Origin: an uncultured Sulfurimonas sp. | GTDB taxonomy: Bacteria; Campylobacterota; Campylobacteria; Campylobacterales; Sulfurimonadaceae | Direction: 5' to 3' | Assembly (NCBI RefSeq): GCF_963662755.1 | Contig: NZ_OY759725.1 | Location: 62,001 to 126,000 of the forward strand | Length of the DNA stretch: 64,000 nt | Shown: positions 25,377 to 34,129 of the stretch, piece by piece | How positions within the stretch are numbered: the first letter of the stretch is position 1 | How the letters are laid out: each line of letters begins with the position of its first letter | Notes under the pieces: model-generated | Seen by the model: the letters and a program-made list of their open reading frames with translations, nothing else | Database searches by the model: none | Told to the model about the DNA's origin: nothing | Translations under genes and position numbers: made by a program

Positions 25377-26195
25377 TTGAATTTAGAAAATTATTTTATA
25401 TCTCAGTTTAAAAGTAATAGTATCGGCGACGATGGTGCTTTAATAGGTGATATGGTTTACTCCAAAGATGCATTTTTTGAAAATGTTCATTTTAAGAAAA
25501 AATGGATGACTCACTATCAAATTGCTGTTAAATCCATGATGATAAACATCTCAGATGCCATCGCTATGAACGCAAAAGCAAAATACGCTCTTTTAAGTGT
25601 AGCAATGCCAAAAGATATAACAAAGCAGCAGATGCGAGAGCTTGCAAAAGGTTTTGAAGATGTTGCTACTAAGTTTGGTATAGAAATTATTGGTGGAGAT
25701 ACTATCAGTAATACAAAGCTCGATATTACCATCACAATAATTTCACAAACAGATAAACCACTTTTGAGAAGCGGTTTAAGAGATGATTATTTGTTGGCAC
25801 ATACTGGTGAGCTTGGTCGAAGTAAAAAAGATTTAAAGAAACTATATAATTTGGGAAAATTACATAATAAATCTAAGTTTATCAATATTGAACTTAGAGA
25901 TAAATTTGTAAAAAATGCAAGTAGATTTTTAAGTTCTGGTATGGATATTTCAGATGGTCTTTTTAGTGATTTAGATAAGCTTGCATCTCTAAATAAAGTT
26001 GGATTTAAATTTTATAAAAAAATTTCAAAAAATATAGCTTGTAGTGGTGAAGAGTATGAGATGCTTGTAGCATTTGATAAGAGGCATAAAAAAACTATAA
26101 TCAGACGAGCTATCCAATCAAGAACAAAGTTAAATATTTTTGCAAAAAGCACAAGAGCTAAATATACTTCAAGATGCAAATCGCATCATTTTTAA
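25377..26195 (+). CDS. thiL: Thiamine-monophosphate kinase
   Basis: 272 residues of the AIR-synthase/ThiL fold, shorter than E. coli ThiL (325). Visible features are IGDDGALIGD near the start (metal and ATP site), SMMINISDAIAMNA, EIIGGDTISN, SSGMDISDGLFSDL and GEEYEMLVAF. It makes thiamine diphosphate from thiamine monophosphate. The start is TTG: no in-frame ATG or GTG lies between it and an upstream stop at 25341. The C-terminus ends CKSHHF, and truD begins 9 nt later, so I do not think it is frameshifted. Confidence 0.85.
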   Translation: MNLENYFISQFKSNSIGDDGALIGDMVYSKDAFFENVHFKKKWMTHYQIAVKSMMINISDAIAMNAKAKYALLSVAMPKDITKQQMRELAKGFEDVATKFGIEIIGGDTISNTKLDITITIISQTDKPLLRSGLRDDYLLAHTGELGRSKKDLKKLYNLGKLHNKSKFINIELRDKFVKNASRFLSSGMDISDGLFSDLDKLASLNKVGFKFYKKISKNIACSGEEYEMLVAFDKRHKKTIIRRAIQSRTKLNIFAKSTRAKYTSRCKSHHF

Positions 26196-26204
26196 AGGTA
26201 ATAT

Positions 26205-27281
26205 ATGGACAGATTTTATTCGCTAGATCACTCTAGCATAGATTTTCATTTTAAACAAACTCCTAGAGATTTTGTTGTTGAAGAAATACCTCTTTATGAG
26301 TTTAGTGGGGAGGGTGAGCATCTTATTTTATTTGTAAGAAAAAAAGGTCTTACTACAACTGAAATGGTTGGAATTTTTGCAAGATATCTTGGTATAAAAA
26401 ATAGAGACATAGGTTATGCAGGCTTAAAAGACAAACATGCTATGACTAAGCAGTATATTTCTATTCACAAGCAACATGAAGAGATGTTAGAAAATTTCAC
26501 TCATGAAAGCATAAAAATAGTCTCTAAAACTTACCATAACAACAAGATACGTATAGGACATCTAAGAGGAAACCGTTTTTTTATAAAAGTTAAAAAAGTA
26601 AATCCTACAAACGCTAAAAAAATAGATGAGGCACTTAAAAATATAGCTAAATTTGGAATGCCTAACTTTTTTGGTTATCAAAGATTTGGAAATGATGGAG
26701 ATAATCATATATTGGGTGAAAAAATCGCAAAAGGTGAAGCTAGAGAAAGAAATCCTAGAGTAAAAACACTTCTTATAAACGCTTATCAAAGTCATCTTTT
26801 TAATCTATGGCTTAGTAGAAGACTAGAGATAAATAGACTTGTAAATAATTTTGAAGTATCTGAGATAGAGTCTGTATTAAATATGCCAAACGATGAAGTA
26901 GTAAAACTAAAAGCTCAAGAGCATCCATTTAAATTAATAAGTGGTGATGTAATGGAACATTATCCATATGGCAGACTTTTTGATTTTGAAGCTACGCAAG
27001 AAGATTTTAGCAGATTTAAGGAAAAAGATATCTCTGTTACAGGTCTTTTATGTGGGAAAAAAGCAAAAATATCTTCAGGTGTATCAAGAACTATAGAAAA
27101 AGATTTTGATGATGAGATAAATGCAGATGGTGCTAGAAGATATGCATGGGTTTTTCCTCAAGATATTGAAGGACGTTTTAAACAAGAAGAGGCTCAGTAT
27201 GAGATGAACTTTTCACTTCCAAAAGGTTCTTATGCGACAGTTCTGATTGAAGAAATAGCTAAGAGAAAAATTAACGAATAG
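26205..27281 (+). CDS. truD: tRNA pseudouridine(13) synthase TruD
   Basis: 358 residues. The catalytic motif GYAGLKDKHAMTKQ holds the aspartate; other TruD signatures are NFFGYQRFGNDGDNH, LINAYQSHLFNLWLSRR and GDVMEHYPYGR. The domain order is catalytic with an inserted TRUD domain. It makes pseudouridine 13 in tRNA-Glu. SD AAAGG at 6 nt before the ATG. The thiL-truD pairing is one I recall from C. jejuni. Confidence 0.95.
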   Translation: MDRFYSLDHSSIDFHFKQTPRDFVVEEIPLYEFSGEGEHLILFVRKKGLTTTEMVGIFARYLGIKNRDIGYAGLKDKHAMTKQYISIHKQHEEMLENFTHESIKIVSKTYHNNKIRIGHLRGNRFFIKVKKVNPTNAKKIDEALKNIAKFGMPNFFGYQRFGNDGDNHILGEKIAKGEARERNPRVKTLLINAYQSHLFNLWLSRRLEINRLVNNFEVSEIESVLNMPNDEVVKLKAQEHPFKLISGDVMEHYPYGRLFDFEATQEDFSRFKEKDISVTGLLCGKKAKISSGVSRTIEKDFDDEINADGARRYAWVFPQDIEGRFKQEEAQYEMNFSLPKGSYATVLIEEIAKRKINE

Positions 27282-27293
27282 GAAAAATATAAA

Positions 27294-28112
27294 ATGAGTA
27301 AACATATAACATCAGCAATTTCACAGAATTTTGGAAAATTTGCAAACAAAGAATTTTCTTCTTGGTTTCAAAAAATTGTAAATAACTCTTATGTAGGCTT
27401 AATGGGCTTAGATATGAGTGAGTTTAACTCTCCAAGCACATATAAAAGTTTAAATGCACTCTTTACAAGGAAGTTAAGACAAGACAGAAAATACTCTTTG
27501 GATGCAGAGGCTTTTATCTCTCCTTGTGATTCACTTATTTCTGATTGTGGAGAGTTAAAAAAAGATTATGCACTTCAAATAAAAGGTATGAGATATTCAA
27601 GTGATGAACTTTTAGGTGAGCACTTTAGTTCAGATGAAAAAAAAGTTATCCACAACGGTAGTTTTATAAACTTTTATCTATCTCCAAAAGATTATCATCG
27701 TTATCATATACCAATAAATTTAAAAGTTTTAAGAGCCGTTCATATTCCTGGAAAACTATATCCTGTAAATATCCCCTCTCTTAAAAAAAGACTAAATCTT
27801 TTTATAGAGAATGAAAGAGTTGTTTTAATGTGTGAAAATGCATCTGGTAAAAAGTTTTACATGGTTTTAGTTGGTGCTTTAAATGTTGGAGTGATGCAAG
27901 TTGCTTTTGAGAGTAAAATAAAAACAAATGCAAATGCAGATAAGCCTAGTGTTTATGAGTACAAAGATTTATACTTAAATAAAGGTGATGATTTTGGATG
28001 CTTTGAAATGGGTTCAACTATCGTTATTCTTTGTGAAAAAGGTATGTTAGAGTTTGAAAATTTAACTGCAAAAGATGTTAAGTATGGAGAAACTATAGCT
28101 AAAAATGTATAG
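27294..28112 (+). CDS. psd: Phosphatidylserine decarboxylase
   Basis: 272 residues. The self-cleavage site is present as FEMGSTIVIL (the serine becomes the pyruvoyl group), with YLSPKDYHRYHIPINLKV and HIPGKLYPVN upstream. Processing yields a large beta and a small alpha chain; the enzyme makes phosphatidylethanolamine at the inner membrane. It follows truD by 12 nt and overlaps the next gene by 8 nt. Confidence 0.93.
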   Translation: MSKHITSAISQNFGKFANKEFSSWFQKIVNNSYVGLMGLDMSEFNSPSTYKSLNALFTRKLRQDRKYSLDAEAFISPCDSLISDCGELKKDYALQIKGMRYSSDELLGEHFSSDEKKVIHNGSFINFYLSPKDYHRYHIPINLKVLRAVHIPGKLYPVNIPSLKKRLNLFIENERVVLMCENASGKKFYMVLVGALNVGVMQVAFESKIKTNANADKPSVYEYKDLYLNKGDDFGCFEMGSTIVILCEKGMLEFENLTAKDVKYGETIAKNV

Positions 28113-28887
28113 AACACAAGAGGAAAAGCAAAAGTATATCGAGAAAATTTTTAAAGATAGAGCCCTTTTTGAGTGGGAAGTACTTCATGTTTCTTCTCAT
28201 TATGATAGGCTTGAAGTTATGGAGATACTTGCGCAGACTCTAGTTCGAGATAAGTTAAAATACGAATTGAATTTTTTGTATATGCAAAAATATGAGGATT
28301 TCAATTTTTCACAAATTATAAATATAATTTTTCATGAAATAGCAAATGAATGGGTTAGTTTTGCAACCGATGTGTTGTACTATCCAAAGCAAGACGCAAT
28401 CGAAGAACTTCAAGATAAGATGCGAGTTAAATTTATACATGATTTGGCTAAAAGTTATTATGAAAAATATAGACGTTTGATATTTGATGAGATAGCGGAT
28501 ACTTTTATAGAGCTTGTCTCAAATGTAAAAAAAGATACAGAAATATCGAAGCTAATACATGAAACACTAGATAGTGAATTAATAAAAAATAGACAAATAC
28601 TTGGAATGCATAATTTTTCTCAGTTTTACAATCGTATAAAAACTGCTAAAGAGATTAAAAATAACGATATTTTTGCTATAAAGCAAAAAATAAAAAATTT
28701 GAAAATAAAATGTACAGATTCAAATATAGATGCTGAGGATAAACAGAGATATTATGGTCTGTTGAAAAAATCAAATAGTGAGCTTATTAGACTAAATTCA
28801 TTAGGTCTTGATAAGATTGACTCAGCAATAAAAAGATTTAAAGACACTATGGTTCAATCAATGATAGCAATGAGTCATCCATCTTAA
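28105..28887 (+). CDS. Hypothetical helical protein downstream of psd
   Basis: 260 residues, no recognised domain, no signal peptide or membrane helix. Predicted mostly helical, rich in lysine, glutamate, tyrosine and phenylalanine; a long charged helix or coiled coil is likely at about 190-250. It overlaps psd by 8 nt, so it is translated with that operon, and it converges on the next unknown gene with a 4-nt overlap. Nothing in the sequence indicates a function. Confidence 0.6.
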   Translation: MYRTQEEKQKYIEKIFKDRALFEWEVLHVSSHYDRLEVMEILAQTLVRDKLKYELNFLYMQKYEDFNFSQIINIIFHEIANEWVSFATDVLYYPKQDAIEELQDKMRVKFIHDLAKSYYEKYRRLIFDEIADTFIELVSNVKKDTEISKLIHETLDSELIKNRQILGMHNFSQFYNRIKTAKEIKNNDIFAIKQKIKNLKIKCTDSNIDAEDKQRYYGLLKKSNSELIRLNSLGLDKIDSAIKRFKDTMVQSMIAMSHPS

Positions 28888-29510
28888 GTGTTTGTTAAAA
28901 CACCACCTTTAACAATATTAATAACCTGCAATTTTACAAATAATTTCCCATCTTTTTCATATATATCCAAAGCTGTGTCAATTGGGAACTTTTGTTTTCT
29001 AAGACTTCCTTGAACAGAGTGCAAAACATGAGAAAAATTTTGAAACATTGGAGCTATTATATGATCTATATTATCTTTTTTTAGTAGTTCAGCCAAAAGG
29101 TCTATAGTGCAATAATATACACTTTTATTTATAGAGCGTTGAACTATATAATCATGCATTATGTTAATGTTGTTTTGTAGTATGGTTTTGTTCTCTTCAT
29201 CTAAAACGCAGTTTTCTTGAGCTCTTTGTAGGTTGTGCTCTATCTCTTCTTCAATATTATGATTTTCTTTTTCCATAAGCGCGCTTAAGTTAGGACACCT
29301 GTTTTTTAATTCATCATAAAGTTCTTCACTAGAGAGACGTTTTGTTGAAGCTTCATAGTTATAAGTTTTATCCTCAAAATATTCATGGTCCAATGCTTTT
29401 AATAATTGCACAACAATGTTTAAATATATATATTTGTCCTCTTTATTGTTGTCAAATTCTATACCTGTGTGCGATATTATTGGTTTTGGACCGACATATT
29501 TTAATTGCAT
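28884..29510 (-). CDS. Hypothetical protein next to ychF
   Basis: 208 residues, soluble, no recognised motif. The N-terminus reads MQLKYVGPKPIISHTGIEFD; the middle is acidic and helical (EKENHNIEEEIEHNLQRAQ). It lies 20 nt after ychF on the same strand. H. pylori, as I recall, has an uncharacterised gene (HP0568) beside its ychF, so this may be a conserved lineage-specific protein. Convergent with the 28105-28887 gene. Function unknown. Confidence 0.6.
   Translation of the reverse strand: MQLKYVGPKPIISHTGIEFDNNKEDKYIYLNIVVQLLKALDHEYFEDKTYNYEASTKRLSSEELYDELKNRCPNLSALMEKENHNIEEEIEHNLQRAQENCVLDEENKTILQNNINIMHDYIVQRSINKSVYYCTIDLLAELLKKDNIDHIIAPMFQNFSHVLHSVQGSLRKQKFPIDTALDIYEKDGKLFVKLQVINIVKGGVLTNT
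28888..28903. terminator. Short hairpin between convergent unknown genes
   Basis: GTGTTT, loop GTTA, AAACAC, beginning one base after the stop of the plus-strand gene and inside the 3' end of the minus-strand gene. No U-tract. It could act in both directions. Confidence 0.4.
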
Positions 29511-29530
29511 TTTATAAAACCTTTAAATAC

Positions 29531-30631
29531 TTAAACATTAAATCTAAAGTGCATGATATCACCATCTTGAACTATATACTCTTTACCCTCTAGTCTCATT
29601 TTACCAGCTTCTTTGGATTTGTTTTCACCACCACACGCTATATAGTCATTATAAGATATAACTTCTGCACGTATAAAACCTTTTTCAAAATCATTATGAA
29701 TAGCAGCTGCTGCACGAGGAGCTGTTGAGTTCTTTCTAATAGTCCAAGCACGAACTTCTTTAACACCAGCAGTAAAGTAGCTCATAAGCCCTAATTTATC
29801 AAAACCTTTGTGTATGATTTGCTCTAGTCCTGACTCTTCGACCCCTAAATCAGTTAAAAATTCCTGTGCTTCTTCATCATCAAGACCAATAAGCTCTTCT
29901 TCGACTTTTGCACATAGTTTTATAAGTTCACAACTATTTTTAGCAGCATGTTCTTTTAGTGCTTTTACGTATTTGTTGTCTTCTAAAAGACCATCTTCAT
30001 CAGTATTTGCACCATACATAATCTCTTTTTGAGTTAAAAATCTAACTTCATTGTTTAACTGTTTGTAGGTATCAGTGTCTGCATCTTTGAAGTTTCTAGC
30101 TAAGTTTCCATCTGCTAAAAATTCCATAAGTTCTTGAGCCATATCTAGAGCGGCTTTAGCATCTTTGTCTGATTTTGCTTGTTTTTTAAGTCTCTCAACA
30201 CGATTAGAAAGTACTTCGATATCTGCAAGAATTAGTTCACCTTCAATAATTTCAACATCACGAAGTGGGTCTATGCTACCCTCATTATGTACAATGTTTT
30301 CATCATCAAAACATCTAACGATTTGTAGGATAACTTCAGTTTCACGGATGTTTGATAAAAACTTATTTCCAAGACCTTCGCCTTTTGAAGCTCCTTTAAC
30401 TAAACCTGCTATATCTACAAAATCTAGTGTTGAGTATTGGATTCTCTCAGGATTAACTATCTTAGCTAGTTCTGATAACCTTTTATCTGGAACAGGAACT
30501 ACCGCTTTGTTTGGTTCTATTGTACAAAAAGGGTAGTTTGCAGCTTCTGCGTTTTGTGCTTTTGTTAATGCGTTGAATGTTGTTGATTTACCTACGTTTG
30601 GAAGTCCTACTAGACCTATACTTAATCCCAT
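29531..30631 (-). CDS. ychF: Ribosome-binding ATPase YchF (Obg family)
   Basis: 366 residues. G1 is GLVGLPNVGKSTTFNAL and the switch region has DFVDIAGLVKGASKGEGLGN. A coiled-coil domain lies at about 130-200, and a C-terminal TGS domain contains FEKGFIRAEV and ends GDIMHFRFNV. YchF binds ATP and the ribosome and is tied to oxidative-stress control. The gene is followed by an unknown gene and preceded, 76 nt away, by a Sel1-repeat gene. Part of the conserved ychF-pepA-apt-rpiB-lepB-folD block. Confidence 0.96.
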   Translation of the reverse strand: MGLSIGLVGLPNVGKSTTFNALTKAQNAEAANYPFCTIEPNKAVVPVPDKRLSELAKIVNPERIQYSTLDFVDIAGLVKGASKGEGLGNKFLSNIRETEVILQIVRCFDDENIVHNEGSIDPLRDVEIIEGELILADIEVLSNRVERLKKQAKSDKDAKAALDMAQELMEFLADGNLARNFKDADTDTYKQLNNEVRFLTQKEIMYGANTDEDGLLEDNKYVKALKEHAAKNSCELIKLCAKVEEELIGLDDEEAQEFLTDLGVEESGLEQIIHKGFDKLGLMSYFTAGVKEVRAWTIRKNSTAPRAAAAIHNDFEKGFIRAEVISYNDYIACGGENKSKEAGKMRLEGKEYIVQDGDIMHFRFNV

Positions 30632-30707
30632 TTATAACCTTTATAATGCTTATATAATAATTGTGTAATGTTATCTAAAATAAACTTGGATTATTTATAA
30701 ATAACTT

Positions 30708-31415
30708 CTATTTAAGTTTTTCATACTCTTTGCAAGATGCGGATATTCCATTCTCACAAGCTTTTTTAAAGAGTTGTTTTGCCTTTATTTTATTTTGCGT
30801 TACTCCGCTTCCTTGTAGATACAAGATGCCAAGATTAAAGCATCCATGATTTAGTCCACCATCACATGCTTTTTCAAATAATTTTTTAGCTTCAATATAT
30901 TCTTTTTTATCTCTCATATAAATATTTCCAAGTTCATAACATGCCAAGAGATTGTCTTTATTGCATGACTTTGTGAAGTATTCTTTTGATTTTACAAAAT
31001 TTTGAACTACAAATTGTCCATTTTTATATATATTTCCTAGATTATAACAAGCTTTAGCATTACCTTTTTGACAGGCTATATCATAGAACTCTATACCTTT
31101 TGCTGTATCTCTTTTTGCACCGTTTCCTTTAAGGTACATAATTGCAACATTAAAACAGCTCTTATCATTACCAGATACACAAGCTTTAGAAAAAAGTTCT
31201 AGAGCTTTCGTGTAGTCTTGTTTTATATTTGTTCCGCTATATAACATTAGTGCAAGATTGTAACAAGATTTCATATCTCCAAAGTTACAAGCTTCATCCC
31301 AAAGAACTATAGCATCTTCATAGTTTTGTTCATTGTATTCATACATACCATCATCAAAATTAGCTTCTAGATTTATGGTAAGTAAAATCATAAATACCAA
31401 TAATATTTTTTTCAT
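30708..31415 (-). CDS. Cysteine-rich Sel1-repeat protein (Hcp-like)
   Basis: 235 residues from the ATG at 31415, chosen because GAAAGG lies before it; an in-frame TTG 15 nt upstream would put that SD inside the gene. A signal peptide (MKKILLVFMILLTINLEA) is followed by six Sel1 repeats of about 36 residues. Each repeat has a spaced cysteine pair (for example ACNFGDMKSCYNLA, ACVSGNDKSCFNVA, ACQKGNAKACYNLG), which would form one disulfide per repeat as in the Helicobacter cysteine-rich proteins. It is probably periplasmic or secreted. Its partner is not known. Confidence 0.85.
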   Translation of the reverse strand: MKKILLVFMILLTINLEANFDDGMYEYNEQNYEDAIVLWDEACNFGDMKSCYNLALMLYSGTNIKQDYTKALELFSKACVSGNDKSCFNVAIMYLKGNGAKRDTAKGIEFYDIACQKGNAKACYNLGNIYKNGQFVVQNFVKSKEYFTKSCNKDNLLACYELGNIYMRDKKEYIEAKKLFEKACDGGLNHGCFNLGILYLQGSGVTQNKIKAKQLFKKACENGISASCKEYEKLK

Positions 31416-31442
31416 AACAAAACCTTTCAAATAAAATATTTT

Positions 31443-32855
31443 TTAAATATTTTTTAAATATTCACTCATAAAACGTACACCGGCTCCAGTTCCACCATAA
31501 ACGTTACAATCCCATGGAGTTTCTGTGTATGCTGAACCAGCTATATCAAAGTGCATCCATTTATTTTTATTTTCATCTTTTATAAATTTATCCAAAAATA
31601 GTCCAGCTGTTATTGCTCCACCATAAGGTTTTGAAGAGACATTAGAAATATCTGCTATCTCACTTTTTAGAAGTTTTTTAAGATGTCTATTAAAAGGAAG
31701 TGAACCAGCTAACTCTCCAGATGCAGATGCCGCTTTTGAAAAATCATGTTTTAGTTTGTGAGAGTGTCCCATCATACCTGTTGTGTATTGACCAAGAGCA
31801 ACCATACAAGCACCTGTAAGAGTTGCAAAATCAAAGATTCCATCAGCTTTTACATTTTCTTGAGCATAAGTTAAAACATCTGCTAAAACTAAACGACCCT
31901 CAGCATCTGTGTTTCTAACTTCTATGGTAGTTCCACTTCTTGAGACTAAAACATCATCAGGTTTGTAAGCATTTCCTCCAACCATATTTTCAACCGCTCC
32001 TATAAAAGCGTGAATCTCAACATCTAGTTTTAGCTCACTAGCAGCCTTTATCATTCCAAGAACTGCACAAGCTCCAGCTTTGTCCATTTTCATAGTTACC
32101 ATTGAAGTAGAAGGTTTAAGGCTTAATCCACCACTATCGTATGTAAGACCTTTTCCAATTAGTGAGATAACTTTTTTTGGATTTGCAGGTTTGTATGTTA
32201 GGTGTATAAGCTGACTTTGATGAATAGATGCACGACCAACTGCAAGCATAGCGTTCATTTTTTCTTTTTTAAGATCGTCTTCAGCAAGTATATCGCACTC
32301 TAGAGAGTTTGAGTCTGCTAGTTTTTTTGCCACTATTGCAAATGTTTCAGGATTTAATTCTTGTGGAGCTTTATTTACTATATCACGAGTATAACAAGTT
32401 GCATTTGATATTATAAGTGCTTCATCAAAAGTTGTTTTTAATTCTTCAAAGTCAAGTTCATTAGTTGCAAGATAAATCTCTTTTAAAGCTATCTCTGTTG
32501 GTTTTGACTTATACTCATTAAATTCATAAGCACCTAAAATCACACCCTCAACCATAGCAGATAAGGAGTTGTTTTTAATAACACTAAACGTGGCACTTTC
32601 ATAGTTTGAACTCTTTAGGGCTTTTATCATACTAGCACAAGCACTTCTTATATCATCACTTTTTTTGCTATCAGTTCCACAAAAAAGCAAGCCTTTTTCA
32701 TGCAAAAAACATATAGAATCTTGTTCCGCTTTGAAGCCTGCTTGGTTTAAAATTTTAACTTCTGAGTGTTCTTTTAAAGAATCTGGAGTTAAAAACTCTA
32801 CTAGGATATCTGCCTTAATATCACTGATATTTTTGTTTAATAGTTGAATGTTCAT
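31443..32855 (-). CDS. pepA: Leucyl aminopeptidase
   Basis: 470 residues of peptidase family M17. Two-metal and catalytic motifs are GKGLTYDSGGLSLKPS, MKMDKAGACAVLG and the family hallmark NTDAEGRLVLADVL. It is a cytosolic hexameric enzyme removing N-terminal residues. It belongs to the ychF-pepA-apt block seen in H. pylori and C. jejuni, with the small Sel1 gene inserted between pepA and ychF here. Confidence 0.95.
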   Translation of the reverse strand: MNIQLLNKNISDIKADILVEFLTPDSLKEHSEVKILNQAGFKAEQDSICFLHEKGLLFCGTDSKKSDDIRSACASMIKALKSSNYESATFSVIKNNSLSAMVEGVILGAYEFNEYKSKPTEIALKEIYLATNELDFEELKTTFDEALIISNATCYTRDIVNKAPQELNPETFAIVAKKLADSNSLECDILAEDDLKKEKMNAMLAVGRASIHQSQLIHLTYKPANPKKVISLIGKGLTYDSGGLSLKPSTSMVTMKMDKAGACAVLGMIKAASELKLDVEIHAFIGAVENMVGGNAYKPDDVLVSRSGTTIEVRNTDAEGRLVLADVLTYAQENVKADGIFDFATLTGACMVALGQYTTGMMGHSHKLKHDFSKAASASGELAGSLPFNRHLKKLLKSEIADISNVSSKPYGGAITAGLFLDKFIKDENKNKWMHFDIAGSAYTETPWDCNVYGGTGAGVRFMSEYLKNI

Positions 32856-32947
32856 AAAGTTTCCATGTTGTTAAATTATTTGAGAGATGGTATCTAAAAG
32901 AGTATAAAATATAGTTTACTTATATGATGTAAAAGAGTTAATATTCC

Positions 32948-34075
32948 TTAACTACCTTTTAATAATTTGAAAATTTCATCTGTTATTTCTTTAGTCAAGT
33001 CACCTTTGCTGCTTATGCCGTTTGATAAAGATGTAACGACTGAATCTGTTTTGAAGTCATACCACATATCTCCATGATAGCCTATTACTGCTCCATTGTG
33101 ACCTAGTCTAATTGAGTTTTTATCGTAAACTAACCCTGAAGTGTAATATACAGCTTTTGTTATCTTTTTTCCATGCAGTGAATATTTTATATAATCTTCT
33201 TTGTTGATTATACTGTTGTTAATAATGGCTCTCATCCAAATGTTTATGTCTTGAGTATTTGATATGATGTTTCCGGCTGACCAGACATAAGACTGATCCA
33301 TATCACTCCAGTCATCTGCTATGCCATAATCATTTACATCTTGATAACCTCTTGATGTGGAACTAAGAAGTTCATTGTTTATAGGTACATATGTATGTTT
33401 GAGGTGAAGTCTATCAATTATTATTTCTTTTATATACTCTGCGTAAGTTTTTTTAGAAATTTTCTCAATTAGCATTCCAAGTATGATGTAGTTTGTATTT
33501 GCATAAGAGAATTTTTTCTCTTTAGTGTAACCAAGTCTCAAAGCCTCTTTAATGAGTACTTTTGGGTCTAAATGAGATTTTGAATCATTGTATATAAAAT
33601 TATTTATAATGGCTTTGTCATCGTCATCTTCTATGTCATTAATGTAGCACTTTAGTCCACTTGCCATATTCATAAGCTCTAGTATTGTTAAAGAGTTTAA
33701 TTTTTTTGAATCAAATTTTAAATATTTAGAAATTTTATCATTTAGGTTTAGTAATCCATCTTCATGCATTTTTAGCACAGATAAAGCTGTAAAACTCTTT
33801 GTGATACTGCCAATTCTGAATGTTGTTTCATCAGTAATTTTATCTACTTTGAGTTTAGATTTATATCCTCTGTTGATAATAACTGTTCTTCGAAATTTTG
33901 GAGAGTCAATACATACACTTAATCCTAAAATATTATGCTCTTTCATCTTTGAAGTAACAATATTTTCAATCCCTTTTTTTAACTCTTTTTCTTTTGAAGA
34001 AAGTGTTGAGCCATATAATGCAGAAGTTATAAAAAAATAGTATATAGATATGAATAAAATATATTTTAGTTTCAA
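32948..34075 (-). CDS. Serine hydrolase of the beta-lactamase/DD-peptidase (class C-like) family
   Basis: About 375 residues from a TTG at 34075 that has AGGA upstream and opens a signal peptide (KLKYILFISIYYFFITSALYG); a GTG start 36 nt further up is possible. The Ser-x-x-Lys motif is GSITKSFTA, the Tyr-x-Asn motif is SYANTNY, and the third motif is HNGAVIGYHGD (H-x-G type). This suits the broad class C/EstB/DD-peptidase group rather than a proven resistance enzyme. It lies between pepA and trpB, outside the core order of that block. Substrate unknown. Confidence 0.85.
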   Translation of the reverse strand: MKLKYILFISIYYFFITSALYGSTLSSKEKELKKGIENIVTSKMKEHNILGLSVCIDSPKFRRTVIINRGYKSKLKVDKITDETTFRIGSITKSFTALSVLKMHEDGLLNLNDKISKYLKFDSKKLNSLTILELMNMASGLKCYINDIEDDDDKAIINNFIYNDSKSHLDPKVLIKEALRLGYTKEKKFSYANTNYIILGMLIEKISKKTYAEYIKEIIIDRLHLKHTYVPINNELLSSTSRGYQDVNDYGIADDWSDMDQSYVWSAGNIISNTQDINIWMRAIINNSIINKEDYIKYSLHGKKITKAVYYTSGLVYDKNSIRLGHNGAVIGYHGDMWYDFKTDSVVTSLSNGISSKGDLTKEITDEIFKLLKGS

Positions 34076-34129
34076 TCGAATTCCTAAGAGATGCTTTAGA
34101 TTATGTTCCACCTCAAAAGAGGATGGAGT

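Noticed and set aside
26100..26204. Possible frameshift at the short C-terminus of ThiL
   Set aside because: The frame ends cleanly at CKSHHF, an SD and the truD start follow at once, and there is no leftover coding sequence in another frame.
32948..34075. Antibiotic-resistance beta-lactamase
   Set aside because: Motifs fit the broad class C/EstB/DD-peptidase group; nothing specific to a resistance enzyme or to a mobile context is seen.
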